Shown here one piece after another: positions 33,600-43,581 of a DNA stretch of 64,000 nucleotides. Within the stretch, counting starts at the first letter, position 1, and each line of letters opens with the position of its first letter. This DNA comes from Borreliella andersonii (GTDB lineage: Bacteria > Spirochaetota > Spirochaetia > Borreliales > Borreliaceae), in NCBI RefSeq assembly GCF_032595875.1, contig NZ_CP132457.1, forward strand, positions 186,001 through 250,000, written 5' to 3'. The translations under genes and the position numbers were made by a program. Below the pieces are notes generated by a model. That model was not told the origin of the DNA. It did not search any database and saw only the letters and a list, made by a program, of their open reading frames with translations.

Positions 33600-35140
33600 C
33601 CAAAACTCAAATAAATAAATTGATTAATAAGTTTTATTTCTTTATAATCAATTTTATAGCATATTTTTTAACAGCAGTATTAATTTTTCTAATAGCGTAT
33701 GTATTGTACAACTCTTTATTTTATCTCAAAAAAAAACAAACTTTATTTTTAAACAAAACTCAACGCTTTGTGCCATTTAAATCAGAAGATAACAAAGAAA
33801 TACAAATTGCTTTTATTGTTAACAAAAATATCAATACAGACAAAATATCAATAGAAGACATTTACAACATATATAATAATAAAATTTCACACTGGGGGAG
33901 CATTTCAGATCAAGGAATCGACATTATACCTATTGCAAGTTCAATTGACAGCATATCCAACAAAGCTATTTTAAAAACAATAATCAAAAACAACGTATTT
34001 AATAAAAGATACATAAAAATCAAACCATCTACAAAAAAAATACTTCAAACCATAAACAGCACAATAGGCTCTATAAGTTATTTAACAAAAGAAGAATTTG
34101 AATCTCTGGATTTTAAATTATATCCCAATATTAAAGCTTTAAAAATAAAAACTATGTCTGTCCTAATAAGTAAAAAAACTTTAACAAAAAATGAAAATGA
34201 AATAATAAATACATTAGGTGTTGATGAAGTTGAAAAACTTATTAAAGCAAAAGAAAAATGGGTTAATTTAATATCAAAGGATATTAAATTAACAATAATA
34301 AAACATTTTGATCAAGAAGAAAATGTAATACAAACTATAGAAAAAACAGAAGGCGCACTAGCAATTGTACCTTGGCATTATTTTCAAAATTTTAAAGCAC
34401 CCTTTATTAAAATGCATTACGTTGATAAAAGTAGCCCTTTGAATTTAAATTTCATATTATCTATTCCAAGAGACTCTGGCGCATATGGTGGAATTTCTTA
34501 TTTAATATTAAATACTTTTTATGTAATACTGCTAACAACCGCTATTTCAATATGCATTGGAATAGGAACTGGTATAATGCTTGCTGAATACACTTCTAAT
34601 AAAATATTTTATAAAATACTGTCTATGAGCGTTGACATTCTTTCCTCAATTCCTGCAATAATTTTTGGACTTTTTGGACTGATTTTTTTTGTGCCAATTT
34701 TTGGAATAGGAATACTATCTGGAGCAATAACAAGCTCTCTAATGATATTGCCAATGATTGTTAAAACAACCGAAGAAGCATTTAAAACAATCCCAAAATC
34801 ATACAAGTACGCTTCATTCGCTTTAGGGGCAAATAAAACAGAAACTATAATTAAAGTTATGGTTCCAGTGGCTATTCCTGGAATACTAACAGGAATAGTT
34901 CTTGCAATAGGAAGGGCTTTGGGAGAAACAGCTGTATTGCTTTTTACAATGGGAACAAACTTAGGACTTGCAACAAATTTAAATGAACCAGCAAGAACAT
35001 TGACTGTACACCTACTAATGTTATTTCAAGAAGGACACCTGGACAAAGGATTTGGAACAGCCTCAATACTTGTTATTATGGTGCTAATAATAAACTTAAC
35101 ATCAAAATTTTTAATAAACAAATTATATAGGATTAAATAA
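33596..35140 (+). CDS. pstA: Phosphate ABC transporter permease PstA with an inserted PstS-like lobe
   Basis: 514 residues, against about 280-300 for a usual PstA. TM1 is at about 14-38. Residues about 45-295 form a soluble, extracytoplasmic insert. The five-helix permease core (about 300-510) has SIPAIIFGLFG, KSYKYASFALGANKTETIIK and IGRALGETAVLLF. The insert resembles the second lobe of the neighbouring PstS: residues 71-118 align with PstS 104-150 (ISIEDIYNIYNNKISHW against ITEENLAKILNGEIQNW), and 155-180 align with the PHSIGYIGLGYAKN region. The GTG start overlaps the pstC stop. Confidence 0.92.
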   Translation: MTKTQINKLINKFYFFIINFIAYFLTAVLIFLIAYVLYNSLFYLKKKQTLFLNKTQRFVPFKSEDNKEIQIAFIVNKNINTDKISIEDIYNIYNNKISHWGSISDQGIDIIPIASSIDSISNKAILKTIIKNNVFNKRYIKIKPSTKKILQTINSTIGSISYLTKEEFESLDFKLYPNIKALKIKTMSVLISKKTLTKNENEIINTLGVDEVEKLIKAKEKWVNLISKDIKLTIIKHFDQEENVIQTIEKTEGALAIVPWHYFQNFKAPFIKMHYVDKSSPLNLNFILSIPRDSGAYGGISYLILNTFYVILLTTAISICIGIGTGIMLAEYTSNKIFYKILSMSVDILSSIPAIIFGLFGLIFFVPIFGIGILSGAITSSLMILPMIVKTTEEAFKTIPKSYKYASFALGANKTETIIKVMVPVAIPGILTGIVLAIGRALGETAVLLFTMGTNLGLATNLNEPARTLTVHLLMLFQEGHLDKGFGTASILVIMVLIINLTSKFLINKLYRIK

Positions 35141-35923
35141 GTGATAAAAGAAAAAGATATACCAAAAAATGAAGTTATAATAAAAACAGAAAATCTAAAT
35201 CTATTTTATACAAACTTTAAAGCTTTAAACAGAATAAATATAAAAATACTAAAAAATAGTATTACCGCCTTAATAGGCCCATCTGGCTGCGGCAAATCAA
35301 CATTCTTAAGAACTCTCAACAGAATGAATGACCTTGTTGAAGGCATCAAAATAGAAGGTAATGTAATATATGAGGGGAAAAACATTTATTCAAATAATTT
35401 CGATATCCTAGAGCTTAGAAGAAAAATAGGAATGGTATTTCAAACCCCTAACCCATTTTTAATGTCTATCTATGACAATATAAGCTATGGTCCAAAAATT
35501 CACGGAACAAAAGATAAAAAAAAGTTAGACGAAATAGTAGAACAATCACTAAAAAAATCAGCACTCTGGAACGAGGTCAAAGACAAGCTTAATACAAATG
35601 CTTTAAGCCTCTCAGGAGGACAACAACAAAGGCTCTGCATTGCAAGAACTCTTGCGATAGAGCCAAATGTAATACTAATGGATGAACCTACCTCTGCTCT
35701 TGACCCAATATCAACGGGCAAAATTGAAGAGCTAATAATAACCCTAAAAGAAAGTTACACAATAATCATTGTAACTCACAACATGCAACAAGCTGGAAGA
35801 ATATCTGACAGAACCGCATTTTTCCTTAATGGATGCATTGAAGAAGAAAGTTCAACTGATGAACTATTCTTCAATCCTAAAAATACTAAAACTGAAGAAT
35901 ATATCAGCGGAAAATTTGGATAA
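35141..35923 (+). CDS. pstB: Phosphate import ATP-binding protein PstB
   Basis: 260 residues with Walker [10 protein letters not shown] (about 46-54), Q-loop [10 protein letters not shown], signature LSGGQQQR, Walker [14 protein letters not shown] and H-loop [10 protein letters not shown]. It drives the PstCA permease. The GTG start follows the pstA stop directly, with AGGA about 9 bases upstream. The operon ends here. Neither phoU nor a PhoBR-like pair is next to it. It converges with the ZIP transporter gene, two bases apart. Confidence 0.97.
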   Translation: MIKEKDIPKNEVIIKTENLNLFYTNFKALNRINIKILKNSITALIGPSGCGKSTFLRTLNRMNDLVEGIKIEGNVIYEGKNIYSNNFDILELRRKIGMVFQTPNPFLMSIYDNISYGPKIHGTKDKKKLDEIVEQSLKKSALWNEVKDKLNTNALSLSGGQQQRLCIARTLAIEPNVILMDEPTSALDPISTGKIEELIITLKESYTIIIVTHNMQQAGRISDRTAFFLNGCIEEESSTDELFFNPKNTKTEEYISGKFG

Positions 35924-35925
35924 TT

Positions 35926-36747
35926 TTAACCTAATGAAACATCAAGAAACATCATTAATGTAAAACCAATAACGCCAAATATACTTGGCACTTTATTGTC
36001 AATGTCTTTTCTCTTAGCTTCAGGTATTAATTGTTCAATTGACACGTAAATCATAGCTCCCGCAGAAAAAGCTAACGCAAAAGGTAAAATTCGAGTAAAA
36101 GAATAAACCGCATAAGCACCCATAAGCCCCCCCACGATTTCCACCAATCCCGACATTTGACCATAGTTAAAGCATTTTGACAAAGCAACATTACCTCTTC
36201 TTAAAGGCAAAGAAATAGCTGCTCCTTCGGGAATATTTTGAATACCAATACCAAGCGTAAGAAGCATGGCCCCAACTAAAGTTTGAATATCTGGATTAGA
36301 CGCCAAAGCTCCAAAAGCAACTCCAACGGCTAATCCTTCTGGGAAATTATGTAAAGTAACAGCAGTAAAAAGTAAAAAACCTTTTTTACCATGTTTAGTT
36401 AAGTCTTCATCAATAAAAGTAAGTTTATCAAGATCTGGAACAAATACATCTACAATATATATAAAAAATGCTCCAACAAGAAATCCAAAAACAGCCGGCA
36501 CCCAAGTAATGTATCCAAGCTCTTCAGCCCTTTCTATAGCAGGCTGAATAAGCGAAAAAAAACTGGCCGCTATCATAATACCCGCCGAGAAACCAAGCAT
36601 GGCGTCCATTATTTTATTATCTACCTTTCTAAAGAAAAAAACTGCTGCTGCTCCAAAAGCTGTAGTAAACCAAGTGAAAGTAGAACCTAAAAGTCCTAAT
36701 AATACAGGATGCAAAGTCAATAAATAATCTAAAATTGATTTTATCAT
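35926..36747 (-). CDS. ZIP-family metal transporter (GufA-like)
   Basis: 273 residues with about eight membrane helices. The ZIP metal-site motifs are HNFPEGLAVGVAFG (about 133-146) and QNIPEGAAISLPLRRGN (about 169-185). The loop after helix 3 is short and acidic (DVFVPDLDKLTFIDEDL) rather than His-rich. GufA-type ZIP proteins move Zn2+ or other divalent metals. AGGAGG precedes the ATG. Borrelia is known to rely on manganese and zinc rather than iron, so Mn or Zn uptake is plausible, but the ion is not shown by the sequence. Confidence 0.9.
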   Translation of the reverse strand: MIKSILDYLLTLHPVLLGLLGSTFTWFTTAFGAAAVFFFRKVDNKIMDAMLGFSAGIMIAASFFSLIQPAIERAEELGYITWVPAVFGFLVGAFFIYIVDVFVPDLDKLTFIDEDLTKHGKKGFLLFTAVTLHNFPEGLAVGVAFGALASNPDIQTLVGAMLLTLGIGIQNIPEGAAISLPLRRGNVALSKCFNYGQMSGLVEIVGGLMGAYAVYSFTRILPFALAFSAGAMIYVSIEQLIPEAKRKDIDNKVPSIFGVIGFTLMMFLDVSLG

Positions 36748-36788
36748 AAAGCCTCCTATTAAAACAAATCAACAAATAATAAACAATT

Positions 36789-38573
36789 TTACTCATCAAT
36801 CAAAATAGCTTTTATTCTTCTTATACCTGAAGATGAGGATTGTTCTTTTTGTATTTTAAAAGTACCAAGTTCATTGGTATTCTCTACATGAGGGCCTCCA
36901 CAAACTTCAAGTGAAAATCCATCTATTTCATAAACGCTCACCAAATTGTCATATTTCTCTCCAAAAAGAGCCATAGCGCCTTTTTCTCGAGCCTCACTTA
37001 ATGTCATTATAATTTTTTTGACAGACAAAGAATTTTTTATCTGCAAATTAACAATCTCTTCAACTTTTTTTATCTCATCAGCTGTCATCTTTTCAGAATG
37101 AACAAAATCAAACCTTAATCGCTCAGCAGTAATATTGCTTCCTTTTTGTCTAACATGATCGCCTAGCACTAATTGAAGTGCCTTGTGCAGCAAATGAGTC
37201 GCTGTATGTAGTTTGGTAGTCTCATAAGTACAGTCAGCAAGCCCTCCTTTAAAGACTTTGTCACCCCCTTTCTTTGAAGTCTTTTGGTGCTTTTTAAAAT
37301 GCTCATTAAAACCCAACTTATCAACGTTAAAGCCATATTCAATAGCAAGCTCTTCTGTTACTTCGTATGGAAAACCATAAGTATCATATAGCTTAAAAGC
37401 AATATAACCAGGAATGGTCTTGGAAGGCAAATTTTTTGTTATTTTAATGAATTCTTGCTCTCCTTGAGATAAAGTTTTAAAAAACTTTTCTTCTTCTGTA
37501 CTCAATTCCTTTTTAATAAAATCTTTTTTTTCTGTTATCTCATTATAAAAAGATCTATAAATAGCCTCTACAGAATCAACAAGATCAGCTAAAAAATGAG
37601 ATTTTATTCCAAGCTTCTTTGCATATCTGATAGATCGCCTTATTAGCCTTCTTAAAACATATCCTTGACCCAAATTTGAGGGAAAAACAACAGAACTATC
37701 AGCAAGAATAAAGCAGGCTGCCTTAACATGATCAGAAATTATTCTAATACATCTATCATCATCATCTTTTTGTCCATAAATTTTACCAGAAATATATTCT
37801 ATTCTCTTTATTATGGGCATAAATGCATCTGTATCATAAACTGAAGATTTGCCCTGCAAAAAAGCAACTGTCCTCTCAAGACCCATTCCCGTATCAACAC
37901 ATTTTCGATTCAATTCTATGTAATTACCATTTTCATCCTTATTGTATTGCATAAAAACATTATTCCAAATTTCAAAATATTTACCACAAGAACACGTAAT
38001 ATTGCAGTCAAAAGAACACTTAGGCTTTCCAGTATCCACATATATTTCAGTATCTGGTCCACAAGGCCCTTTAGATCCAACAGGGCCCCAAAAATTATGA
38101 TCTTTAGAAAGATAATATATTCTCTCTTTGGGAATGCCCAAACTTTCCCAAACTTTAGCAGTCTCTGTATCACGCGGGATCTCTTGATCACCTTCAAATA
38201 CACTCACATAAAGACTGTCTTTTGGAATATTTAAATATTCAGAAGACGTCAAAAATTCAAAACTACACTTTACAGAATGCTCTTTAAAATAAGCCCCAAT
38301 AGACCAGTTTCCAAGCATTTCAAAAAAAGTTAAATGACTTAAATCTCCAACCTCATCAATGTCGCCTGTTCTTAGGCATTTTTGAACATTAACAAGCATA
38401 TCTCCTGATGGATGCACTTCTCCAAGAAGATATGGAATAAGAGGCTGCATGCCAGCTGTATTAAAAAGAACTGTAGGATCATTTTCGGGAACTAATGATT
38501 TGCCCATTATTTCAAAATGTTTTTTTGATTTAAAAAAATCAATATATTTTTTACGCAATTTATTAAGTGTCAT
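36789..38573 (-). CDS. alaS: Alanyl-tRNA synthetase, short form lacking C-Ala
   Basis: 594 residues from the ATG at 38573, against about 875 in E. coli. The class II catalytic core is complete (LFNTAGMQPLIPYL, KCLRTGDIDEVG, FFEMLGNWSIG, GMGLERTVAFLQG). The editing domain has HTATHLLHKAL and C-GGPHVENTNELG. The protein stops right after editing and lacks the C-Ala oligomerisation domain. I remember B31 AlaS as the same length, so this is a lineage trait, not a local break. The ATG overlaps the fliG1 TGA by one base. Confidence 0.95.
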   Translation of the reverse strand: MTLNKLRKKYIDFFKSKKHFEIMGKSLVPENDPTVLFNTAGMQPLIPYLLGEVHPSGDMLVNVQKCLRTGDIDEVGDLSHLTFFEMLGNWSIGAYFKEHSVKCSFEFLTSSEYLNIPKDSLYVSVFEGDQEIPRDTETAKVWESLGIPKERIYYLSKDHNFWGPVGSKGPCGPDTEIYVDTGKPKCSFDCNITCSCGKYFEIWNNVFMQYNKDENGNYIELNRKCVDTGMGLERTVAFLQGKSSVYDTDAFMPIIKRIEYISGKIYGQKDDDDRCIRIISDHVKAACFILADSSVVFPSNLGQGYVLRRLIRRSIRYAKKLGIKSHFLADLVDSVEAIYRSFYNEITEKKDFIKKELSTEEEKFFKTLSQGEQEFIKITKNLPSKTIPGYIAFKLYDTYGFPYEVTEELAIEYGFNVDKLGFNEHFKKHQKTSKKGGDKVFKGGLADCTYETTKLHTATHLLHKALQLVLGDHVRQKGSNITAERLRFDFVHSEKMTADEIKKVEEIVNLQIKNSLSVKKIIMTLSEAREKGAMALFGEKYDNLVSVYEIDGFSLEVCGGPHVENTNELGTFKIQKEQSSSSGIRRIKAILIDE

Positions 38574-39799
38574 CAAATAAATTCCTCATTTTTTCTATAT
38601 ATTATTAAATCGCCTTTTAAAGTTAAATTTTTAATATAATTAACAAAAACTGTTGTCATAGCTTTTAAATCTTTTTTACTTATTTTTCCCAAAAAAGCTT
38701 CTTCATCTAAAATAATTTCTTTACGCCTTTTTGAAACATTTGAAAGCATCTTATTTCTAACCTCATCAGCTTTATCCTTAATAATAATTGCAATCTCTTT
38801 GTCTGTAAACTCTCTTAAAATATTATGAAGGTCATTATCCATGATTCTCAATATTACATTGATATCGAATATTTTTTCTCGAATTTCACTGTCCACAACA
38901 GGATTTAAATCCCGCATATTAATATTATTAAGCAAGTTTTTCTCTTCATTAGAATCCATATAGCTTAAAATATCAACAAGAATCTTAGATCCATCAAGTT
39001 TATCTGTCTTAAGATTCCCCTGCATCTTAAATCTATCCTTAAGCTTATTTGAAATCGCCTCTATTGTCTCCATGCTCAATTGCCTTGGTCTGACAAGATC
39101 TTTTACAAATTTTTTTCTATCTTCTTCTTCTAGCATTGAAAAAACATACTTTTTTTGATCTTTATTTAAATAATTATATAATATAACAAGCGTTTTAATA
39201 TTCTCATCCTTAATTAAGGCCCAAAGTTGTTCATGCTCAATTTGAGATAAATAATCAAAAGGAACAAAAATATCATTACCAGTAACTTTTTTATAAATTG
39301 ATTTTGCTTTAGATTTTCCTAACGTTTTATTTAATAACTCATACGCAAAATTATCATCAACCCTAACATACCTTTTTTGATTTCTTAATAACTCTTCAAA
39401 TTCTTTAATAATATGCTCTTTTTCTTCTGGAGCAATATAACTAATCTTTGAAATTTCTCTGGTAATTAAAATTATATCTGAATCATCAAGTTCAGACATA
39501 ATCTTTGCAGACTTTTCAAGCCCAATAGCCAAAAAATATTTTGCGATCTTTGTGACCTTACTTTCTTTGCGAATAAACCCTGGCTTTAAATCATTAATAT
39601 TACTGGGTTTAGGCTCAATAGGCACTTTGTTTTTATTACCCCTAATAAGGCTTATCCAAGATCTAAGCATAGAGCCTTGAATCTCTGAATCGGAAAAATT
39701 TTTATTTAAGCTTAAAGTATCAATTTCTTCAACCGTTTTTCTGCTTAAATTTTTAGCATTTTTATACTTAGAAAGCCTAGGATCCTGCATAACTTTCAT
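38573..39799 (-). CDS. fliG1: FliG1, flagellar motor switch protein paralogue
   Basis: 408 residues. FliG-like middle and C-terminal text appears: KIAKYFLAIGLEKSAKIMSELDDSDIILITREISKI, then FVPFDYLSQIEHEQLWALIKDENIKTLVILYNYL, DLVRPRQLSMETIEAI and NVSKRRKEIILDEE. The first about 90 residues are atypical. B. burgdorferi has two FliG proteins; FliG1 is reported at one cell pole and needed for full motility. A second ATG at 39790 has a better-spaced AGAG and may be the true start. It overlaps the end of pgl by 23 bases. Confidence 0.9.
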   Translation of the reverse strand: MKVMQDPRLSKYKNAKNLSRKTVEEIDTLSLNKNFSDSEIQGSMLRSWISLIRGNKNKVPIEPKPSNINDLKPGFIRKESKVTKIAKYFLAIGLEKSAKIMSELDDSDIILITREISKISYIAPEEKEHIIKEFEELLRNQKRYVRVDDNFAYELLNKTLGKSKAKSIYKKVTGNDIFVPFDYLSQIEHEQLWALIKDENIKTLVILYNYLNKDQKKYVFSMLEEEDRKKFVKDLVRPRQLSMETIEAISNKLKDRFKMQGNLKTDKLDGSKILVDILSYMDSNEEKNLLNNINMRDLNPVVDSEIREKIFDINVILRIMDNDLHNILREFTDKEIAIIIKDKADEVRNKMLSNVSKRRKEIILDEEAFLGKISKKDLKAMTTVFVNYIKNLTLKGDLIIYRKNEEFI

Positions 39800-40484
39800 C
39801 TCTTTTAATGTTTGTAAGAACTAGTAAATTGGGATGTTCTTTAAAAAGTCTGGCTGGACATTCATTAATAGAACTATTAGAACCTAAAAAATTTTCTAAA
39901 GCACGCTTTTTATCAACACCCATAAATAACAAAACAACCGCTTTTGAACTAAACAAAGACCTCGGCGTCAAGCTTATTCTTTTACTAGGAAATTTGGGAG
40001 AATTACATTCGTACTGATACCCTTCTACATCTGAAAACAACAATTTTCTTGAAGGAAAAAGCGATGCTATGTGGCCATCCTCACCAACAGAAACTAAAAT
40101 AAAATCAAAAATATTAAACCTAGAATTAAATTCAATATTATAGTCATGAATAGCCGTAGCTTCGTCTGTTTCGCTATAAACAAAAGCATGAAATTTGGAA
40201 GTGCTTATTAAATTTTTATCAACCATTTTGGAAAAAAAATTTTTATTTAAAAGATTATAATTGCTATTCTCATCATTCAATGGAACACACCGTTCATCAA
40301 CTAAAAAAAAATGCGCTTTTCTAAAAGAAAAATTTTGTTTAAGAAAAACACTTAAAAAGTTAACTATACTTCGCCCACCACAAATTCCAATACTTGTATA
40401 TTTATCTTTATCTATATTCGTATTAAAAAATTCAAAAAATCTATCTTTTAAATAATTCTCTTCATCAGAATATAAAAACTCCAT
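39777..40484 (-). CDS. pgl: 6-phosphogluconolactonase
   Basis: 235 residues of the DevB/Pgl type. SIGICGGRSIVNFLSVF (about 32-48), HFFLVDERCVPLNDENSNY (about 59-77) and VSVGEDGHIASLFPS (about 131-145) are the family's three conserved segments. RISLTPRSLFSSKAVVLLFMG follows. It hydrolyses 6-phosphogluconolactone in the oxidative pentose phosphate pathway, the NADPH source. It ends inside fliG1. The upstream small ORF at 40485 abuts it with no gap. Confidence 0.93.
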   Translation of the reverse strand: MEFLYSDEENYLKDRFFEFFNTNIDKDKYTSIGICGGRSIVNFLSVFLKQNFSFRKAHFFLVDERCVPLNDENSNYNLLNKNFFSKMVDKNLISTSKFHAFVYSETDEATAIHDYNIEFNSRFNIFDFILVSVGEDGHIASLFPSRKLLFSDVEGYQYECNSPKFPSKRISLTPRSLFSSKAVVLLFMGVDKKRALENFLGSNSSINECPARLFKEHPNLLVLTNIKRDESYAGS

Positions 40485-40856
40485 TTAATTTCCCTTAATA
40501 CACATTAATCTAATTAATAATAAATAGTTGAAGCAATCCTTAATATTTCTTTTAGGAGAAAGCTTGTGGTTGCCAAAGTTTCCATCAACTAAAAAAAATT
40601 TAAAGTATTTTTGATTTGTATTTTTAATTTTATCTAATTTGGAACTAAAATGTTTTGCAAATTCTAAAGCTAAAAGCTTTGCATTTCTTATTGAACCTGA
40701 TAGGATTCGAGAATTTATATCATTAATTTTATTTAAATATCTTAAATCTCCAGTACTGCTAATTGGCAAACCCTGATTATAAAACTCAACAATAGTTTTT
40801 TCTTGTGTTTTCATTTTTTCAATATCAAATGTATTAGCAATTAAAGAAAGATACAC
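40485..40856 (-). CDS. Small hypothetical protein
   Basis: 123 residues starting with GTG at 40856. Helical and basic toward the end (NAKLLALEFAKHFSSKLDKI), with no signal peptide and no family I recognise. Its stop abuts the pgl start. It overlaps the upstream small ORF (40834-41109) by 23 bases in another frame, and there is no good ribosome site. It may be one half of a gene split by a frameshift, or a coupled second cistron. Confidence 0.55.
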   Translation of the reverse strand: MYLSLIANTFDIEKMKTQEKTIVEFYNQGLPISSTGDLRYLNKINDINSRILSGSIRNAKLLALEFAKHFSSKLDKIKNTNQKYFKFFLVDGNFGNHKLSPKRNIKDCFNYLLLIRLMCIKGN

Positions 40857-41109
40857 ACATTTTTAATAAAAAAGTTTCAATCTTAGATAAATTTAAATTA
40901 CTTGCTTTAATATGGGCATTAATCGAATCACCATTCAAATCATACCGCAAATTCCAACTTGAAAGCGCCAAAAGGATTTCTTTTTCGCTTATGCCCTCAT
41001 CTTTAATACAATTACCACTTTTAATGTCAACTTTTTTTATTCTGTAAGAAATTATGATTAAAAATGACAGGAAAATTATTAAAAAAAATAAATCTCTTCT
41101 TCCAGGCAT
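40834..41109 (-). CDS. Small membrane-anchored hypothetical protein
   Basis: 91 residues. MPGRRDLFFLIIFLSFLIIISY gives one N-terminal membrane span, then a short soluble part with SSWNLRYDLNGDSINAHIKA. The start ATG is behind a TAGGAGGAATTG-like ribosome site. It ends just after the overlap with the 40485 ORF. The end, LLKMCVSFFNC, reads like a frame change, since the other frame there continues with a similar Leu/Ser-rich helix. Confidence 0.6.
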   Translation of the reverse strand: MPGRRDLFFLIIFLSFLIIISYRIKKVDIKSGNCIKDEGISEKEILLALSSWNLRYDLNGDSINAHIKASNLNLSKIETFLLKMCVSFFNC

Positions 41110-41177
41110 ATAACAATTCCTCCTAAAAAAGAACCAACAATTGTTAAATTAGCTCGTTTATTCTAACATATTATGTA

Positions 41178-42185
41178 ATGTTAATAAATCGTAAAATATC
41201 AATAGCCCCAATGGTAAACATCACAGACGAACACTTCAGATATTTAATAAGACTTTTATCAAAAAAAGTTACATTATACACCCCAATGATTTCCGCAAAG
41301 TCAATAATTATGGGTGACGCAAAAAAAATTGTAAAGCAAAACCCCCTAGAATCTCCAATTGCAATTCAAATAGCAACAAACTCCAAAAATGATGCCCTTA
41401 AAGCTATTCAAATTCTTGAAAAACACTTTAATTTCGACGAATACAATCTTAATGTTGGATGCCCATCTCTAAAAATCCAAAATGCAAATTGTGGAGCTTG
41501 CCTAATGAGCAATGCTAATCAAGTAGGTGAAATTTTAAAAACAATGAAAGAAAATACAAATAAGCCTATTTCAATTAAACATAGGTTGGGCATAAGGCCT
41601 TTACCTAGTGATTACAAAAATGAAAGTTATTCTGAGATAAAAAACTTTGTCAAAAAAATTTCAGATTTTGGTATCAAAAACTTTATTGTACATGCAAGAG
41701 TTGCAATATTAAAAGGATTTTCTCCCAAAAATAATAGAAATATTCCAAAATTAAGACATGAATTTGTATATAATCTGAAAAAAGAGAATAAAAATTTGTT
41801 TATTGAAATAAATGGAGGAATCAACAACTTAGAGCAAATTAAAAAACACTTATCTTTTGTTGATTCTGTCATGATTGGAAGAAGTGCGTTTGAAAATCCA
41901 TACTTTATTGCAAACGCTTCAAGAGAATTTTTAAACGAACCTGATGAAATTCTTACAAGAAAAGATATATTGATGCAAATGGTAGAATACATTAAAGAAT
42001 ACGAAAATTATTTGTCTATAAATATATTATTCAAACATCTTATGGGAATAGTATTTTCCAAAGAAGGGGCTAAAAAATTTAGACAAAATTTAACAGCACC
42101 ATTTCCAAAAAACTTAAAAAGACATGAAATATTGCTAAAAGCTATAGAAACATTGCCAGAAAAAATATTAAATTCTAATTCTTAA
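41178..42185 (+). CDS. dusA: tRNA-dihydrouridine synthase, DusA type
   Basis: 335 residues of the FMN TIM-barrel Dus family. The order is [47 protein letters not shown] (about 91-110), [21 protein letters not shown] and [12 protein letters not shown]. The catalytic Cys lies in the NCGACLM motif. The FGACLM-like form is that of DusA, which reduces U20/U20a in the D-loop. Its last 11 bases overlap the end of serS on the other strand. Confidence 0.93.
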   Translation: MLINRKISIAPMVNITDEHFRYLIRLLSKKVTLYTPMISAKSIIMGDAKKIVKQNPLESPIAIQIATNSKNDALKAIQILEKHFNFDEYNLNVGCPSLKIQNANCGACLMSNANQVGEILKTMKENTNKPISIKHRLGIRPLPSDYKNESYSEIKNFVKKISDFGIKNFIVHARVAILKGFSPKNNRNIPKLRHEFVYNLKKENKNLFIEINGGINNLEQIKKHLSFVDSVMIGRSAFENPYFIANASREFLNEPDEILTRKDILMQMVEYIKEYENYLSINILFKHLMGIVFSKEGAKKFRQNLTAPFPKNLKRHEILLKAIETLPEKILNSNS

Positions 42186-43452
42186 AAGGAATATAATCAA
42201 AGCCTGTATACTTAACCAAACTTTTAGGAATTCTAACGCCTCCCTTTTGATCCTGAAAGTTTTCAAGTATGGAAATAATAACCCTTGTTGTAGCTATTGC
42301 TGTTCCATTTACCATGTGTGCAAATTTATTTTGTCCATCTTGATCTTTATATCTAATCTTAAGCCTTCTTGACTGATAATCTGTACAATTTGAAGTTGAG
42401 GTAACCTCACCATAACCGCCTTTCCCGTCTCTTCCAGGCATCCAAGCCTCAATATCATATTTTTTATAAGCTGGAGAACCAAGATCAAAAGAACAAATAT
42501 TTAAAACCCTATAAGGAATTTCAAGCTCAGTAAAAATTTGCTCTTGAATGCTCAAAAATTCATCATGAATAACTCCGGATTCTTCTGCTTTGCAAAAACA
42601 AAACATCTCCACCTTGCTAAACTGATGAACTCTATAAAGACCTTTTGAAAGCTGACCATATGCTCCAGCTTCTTTTCGGAAACAATGTGAAAACCCTGCC
42701 ATTCTTATTGGCAAAGTGAGATCTATTATTTTATTATAATAATAACCACCAAGCGTAATTTCAGAAGTGCCCACAAGATATTTGTCTGTATCTTCAATCT
42801 TATAAATATTGCTTTCGTTGCCACGAGGATTAAAACCAATTCCATCAACTATAAACTCCCTTGCAACATCAGGAGTAATAAAAACCTCAAAACCCTTTTC
42901 TCTTAATTTATTCAAAGAGAAATTAATCAAAGCAATTTCTAAAAAAACCGCTTCATTTTTAAGGTAATAAAATTTACTCCCGCTAATCTCACGTGCTCTG
43001 TCAAAATCTAGAAGATCTAAATCTTTGCCAAGCTCTAAATGATCTTTTGGCTTAAAATCAAACTTTGGAACAACTCCCACTTTTTTTATTTCAAAATTGC
43101 CCTCCTCACTACTACCAATAGGAACATCGGGCGACAAAATATTGGGTATCTGTTTATTTTCAAGGTCAAAATCAACAGATACTTTTTTAAGCTCTTCTTC
43201 TAAATCAATAAGCTGTTTTTTTAAAATCTTTCCGGTTTCTATTAAAGAGATTTTTAAACCCTTATCAAGATTTTCTCGCATTTTAGAAGAATTTTCATTT
43301 CTTTTTGCATTAAGCTCGCCAATTTTGGTAATTATTTTTTTTCTCTTATCATCAAGATAAATTAACTTATCAATATCTAAAACAAGACCTCTTGCTTTAA
43401 TACTTCTCTTAACAAGATCAAGGTTATCCCTAATAAATTTCAGATCAAGCAT
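42175..43452 (-). CDS. serS: Seryl-tRNA synthetase
   Basis: 425 residues. The N-terminal helical arm (about 30-105) is followed by the class II core. Motif 2 is [29 protein letters not shown] (about 263-291). The serine-site region is [21 protein letters not shown]. Motif 3 is [17 protein letters not shown] (about 384-400). It charges tRNA-Ser and tRNA-Sec. ATG follows TAGGAGATAGG. It is a single-gene unit, divergent from the lipoprotein at 43582 and convergent with dusA. Confidence 0.97.
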   Translation of the reverse strand: MLDLKFIRDNLDLVKRSIKARGLVLDIDKLIYLDDKRKKIITKIGELNAKRNENSSKMRENLDKGLKISLIETGKILKKQLIDLEEELKKVSVDFDLENKQIPNILSPDVPIGSSEEGNFEIKKVGVVPKFDFKPKDHLELGKDLDLLDFDRAREISGSKFYYLKNEAVFLEIALINFSLNKLREKGFEVFITPDVAREFIVDGIGFNPRGNESNIYKIEDTDKYLVGTSEITLGGYYYNKIIDLTLPIRMAGFSHCFRKEAGAYGQLSKGLYRVHQFSKVEMFCFCKAEESGVIHDEFLSIQEQIFTELEIPYRVLNICSFDLGSPAYKKYDIEAWMPGRDGKGGYGEVTSTSNCTDYQSRRLKIRYKDQDGQNKFAHMVNGTAIATTRVIISILENFQDQKGGVRIPKSLVKYTGFDYIPFKN

Positions 43453-43525
43453 CCTATCTCCTAAGATATGTCTTAAGTAAAATTTTTAAATAAAATAACA
43501 AATAATATTAATTCACACCAAGGTT

Positions 43526-43535
43526 ATTATATAAT
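43526..43535. promoter_or_regulatory. Overlapping divergent -10 boxes for serS and the 43582 lipoprotein gene
   Basis: The palindrome ATTATATAAT holds a perfect TATAAT on the plus strand (43530-43535) and another on the minus strand (43531-43526). Each is about 45-75 bases from its gene. The -35 sites are weak (TTAATT on the plus side). Confidence 0.5.
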
Positions 43536-43581
43536 ATCTTATAACAGGATTAGAATAAATATTGCAGGGAGAAATCATCGC

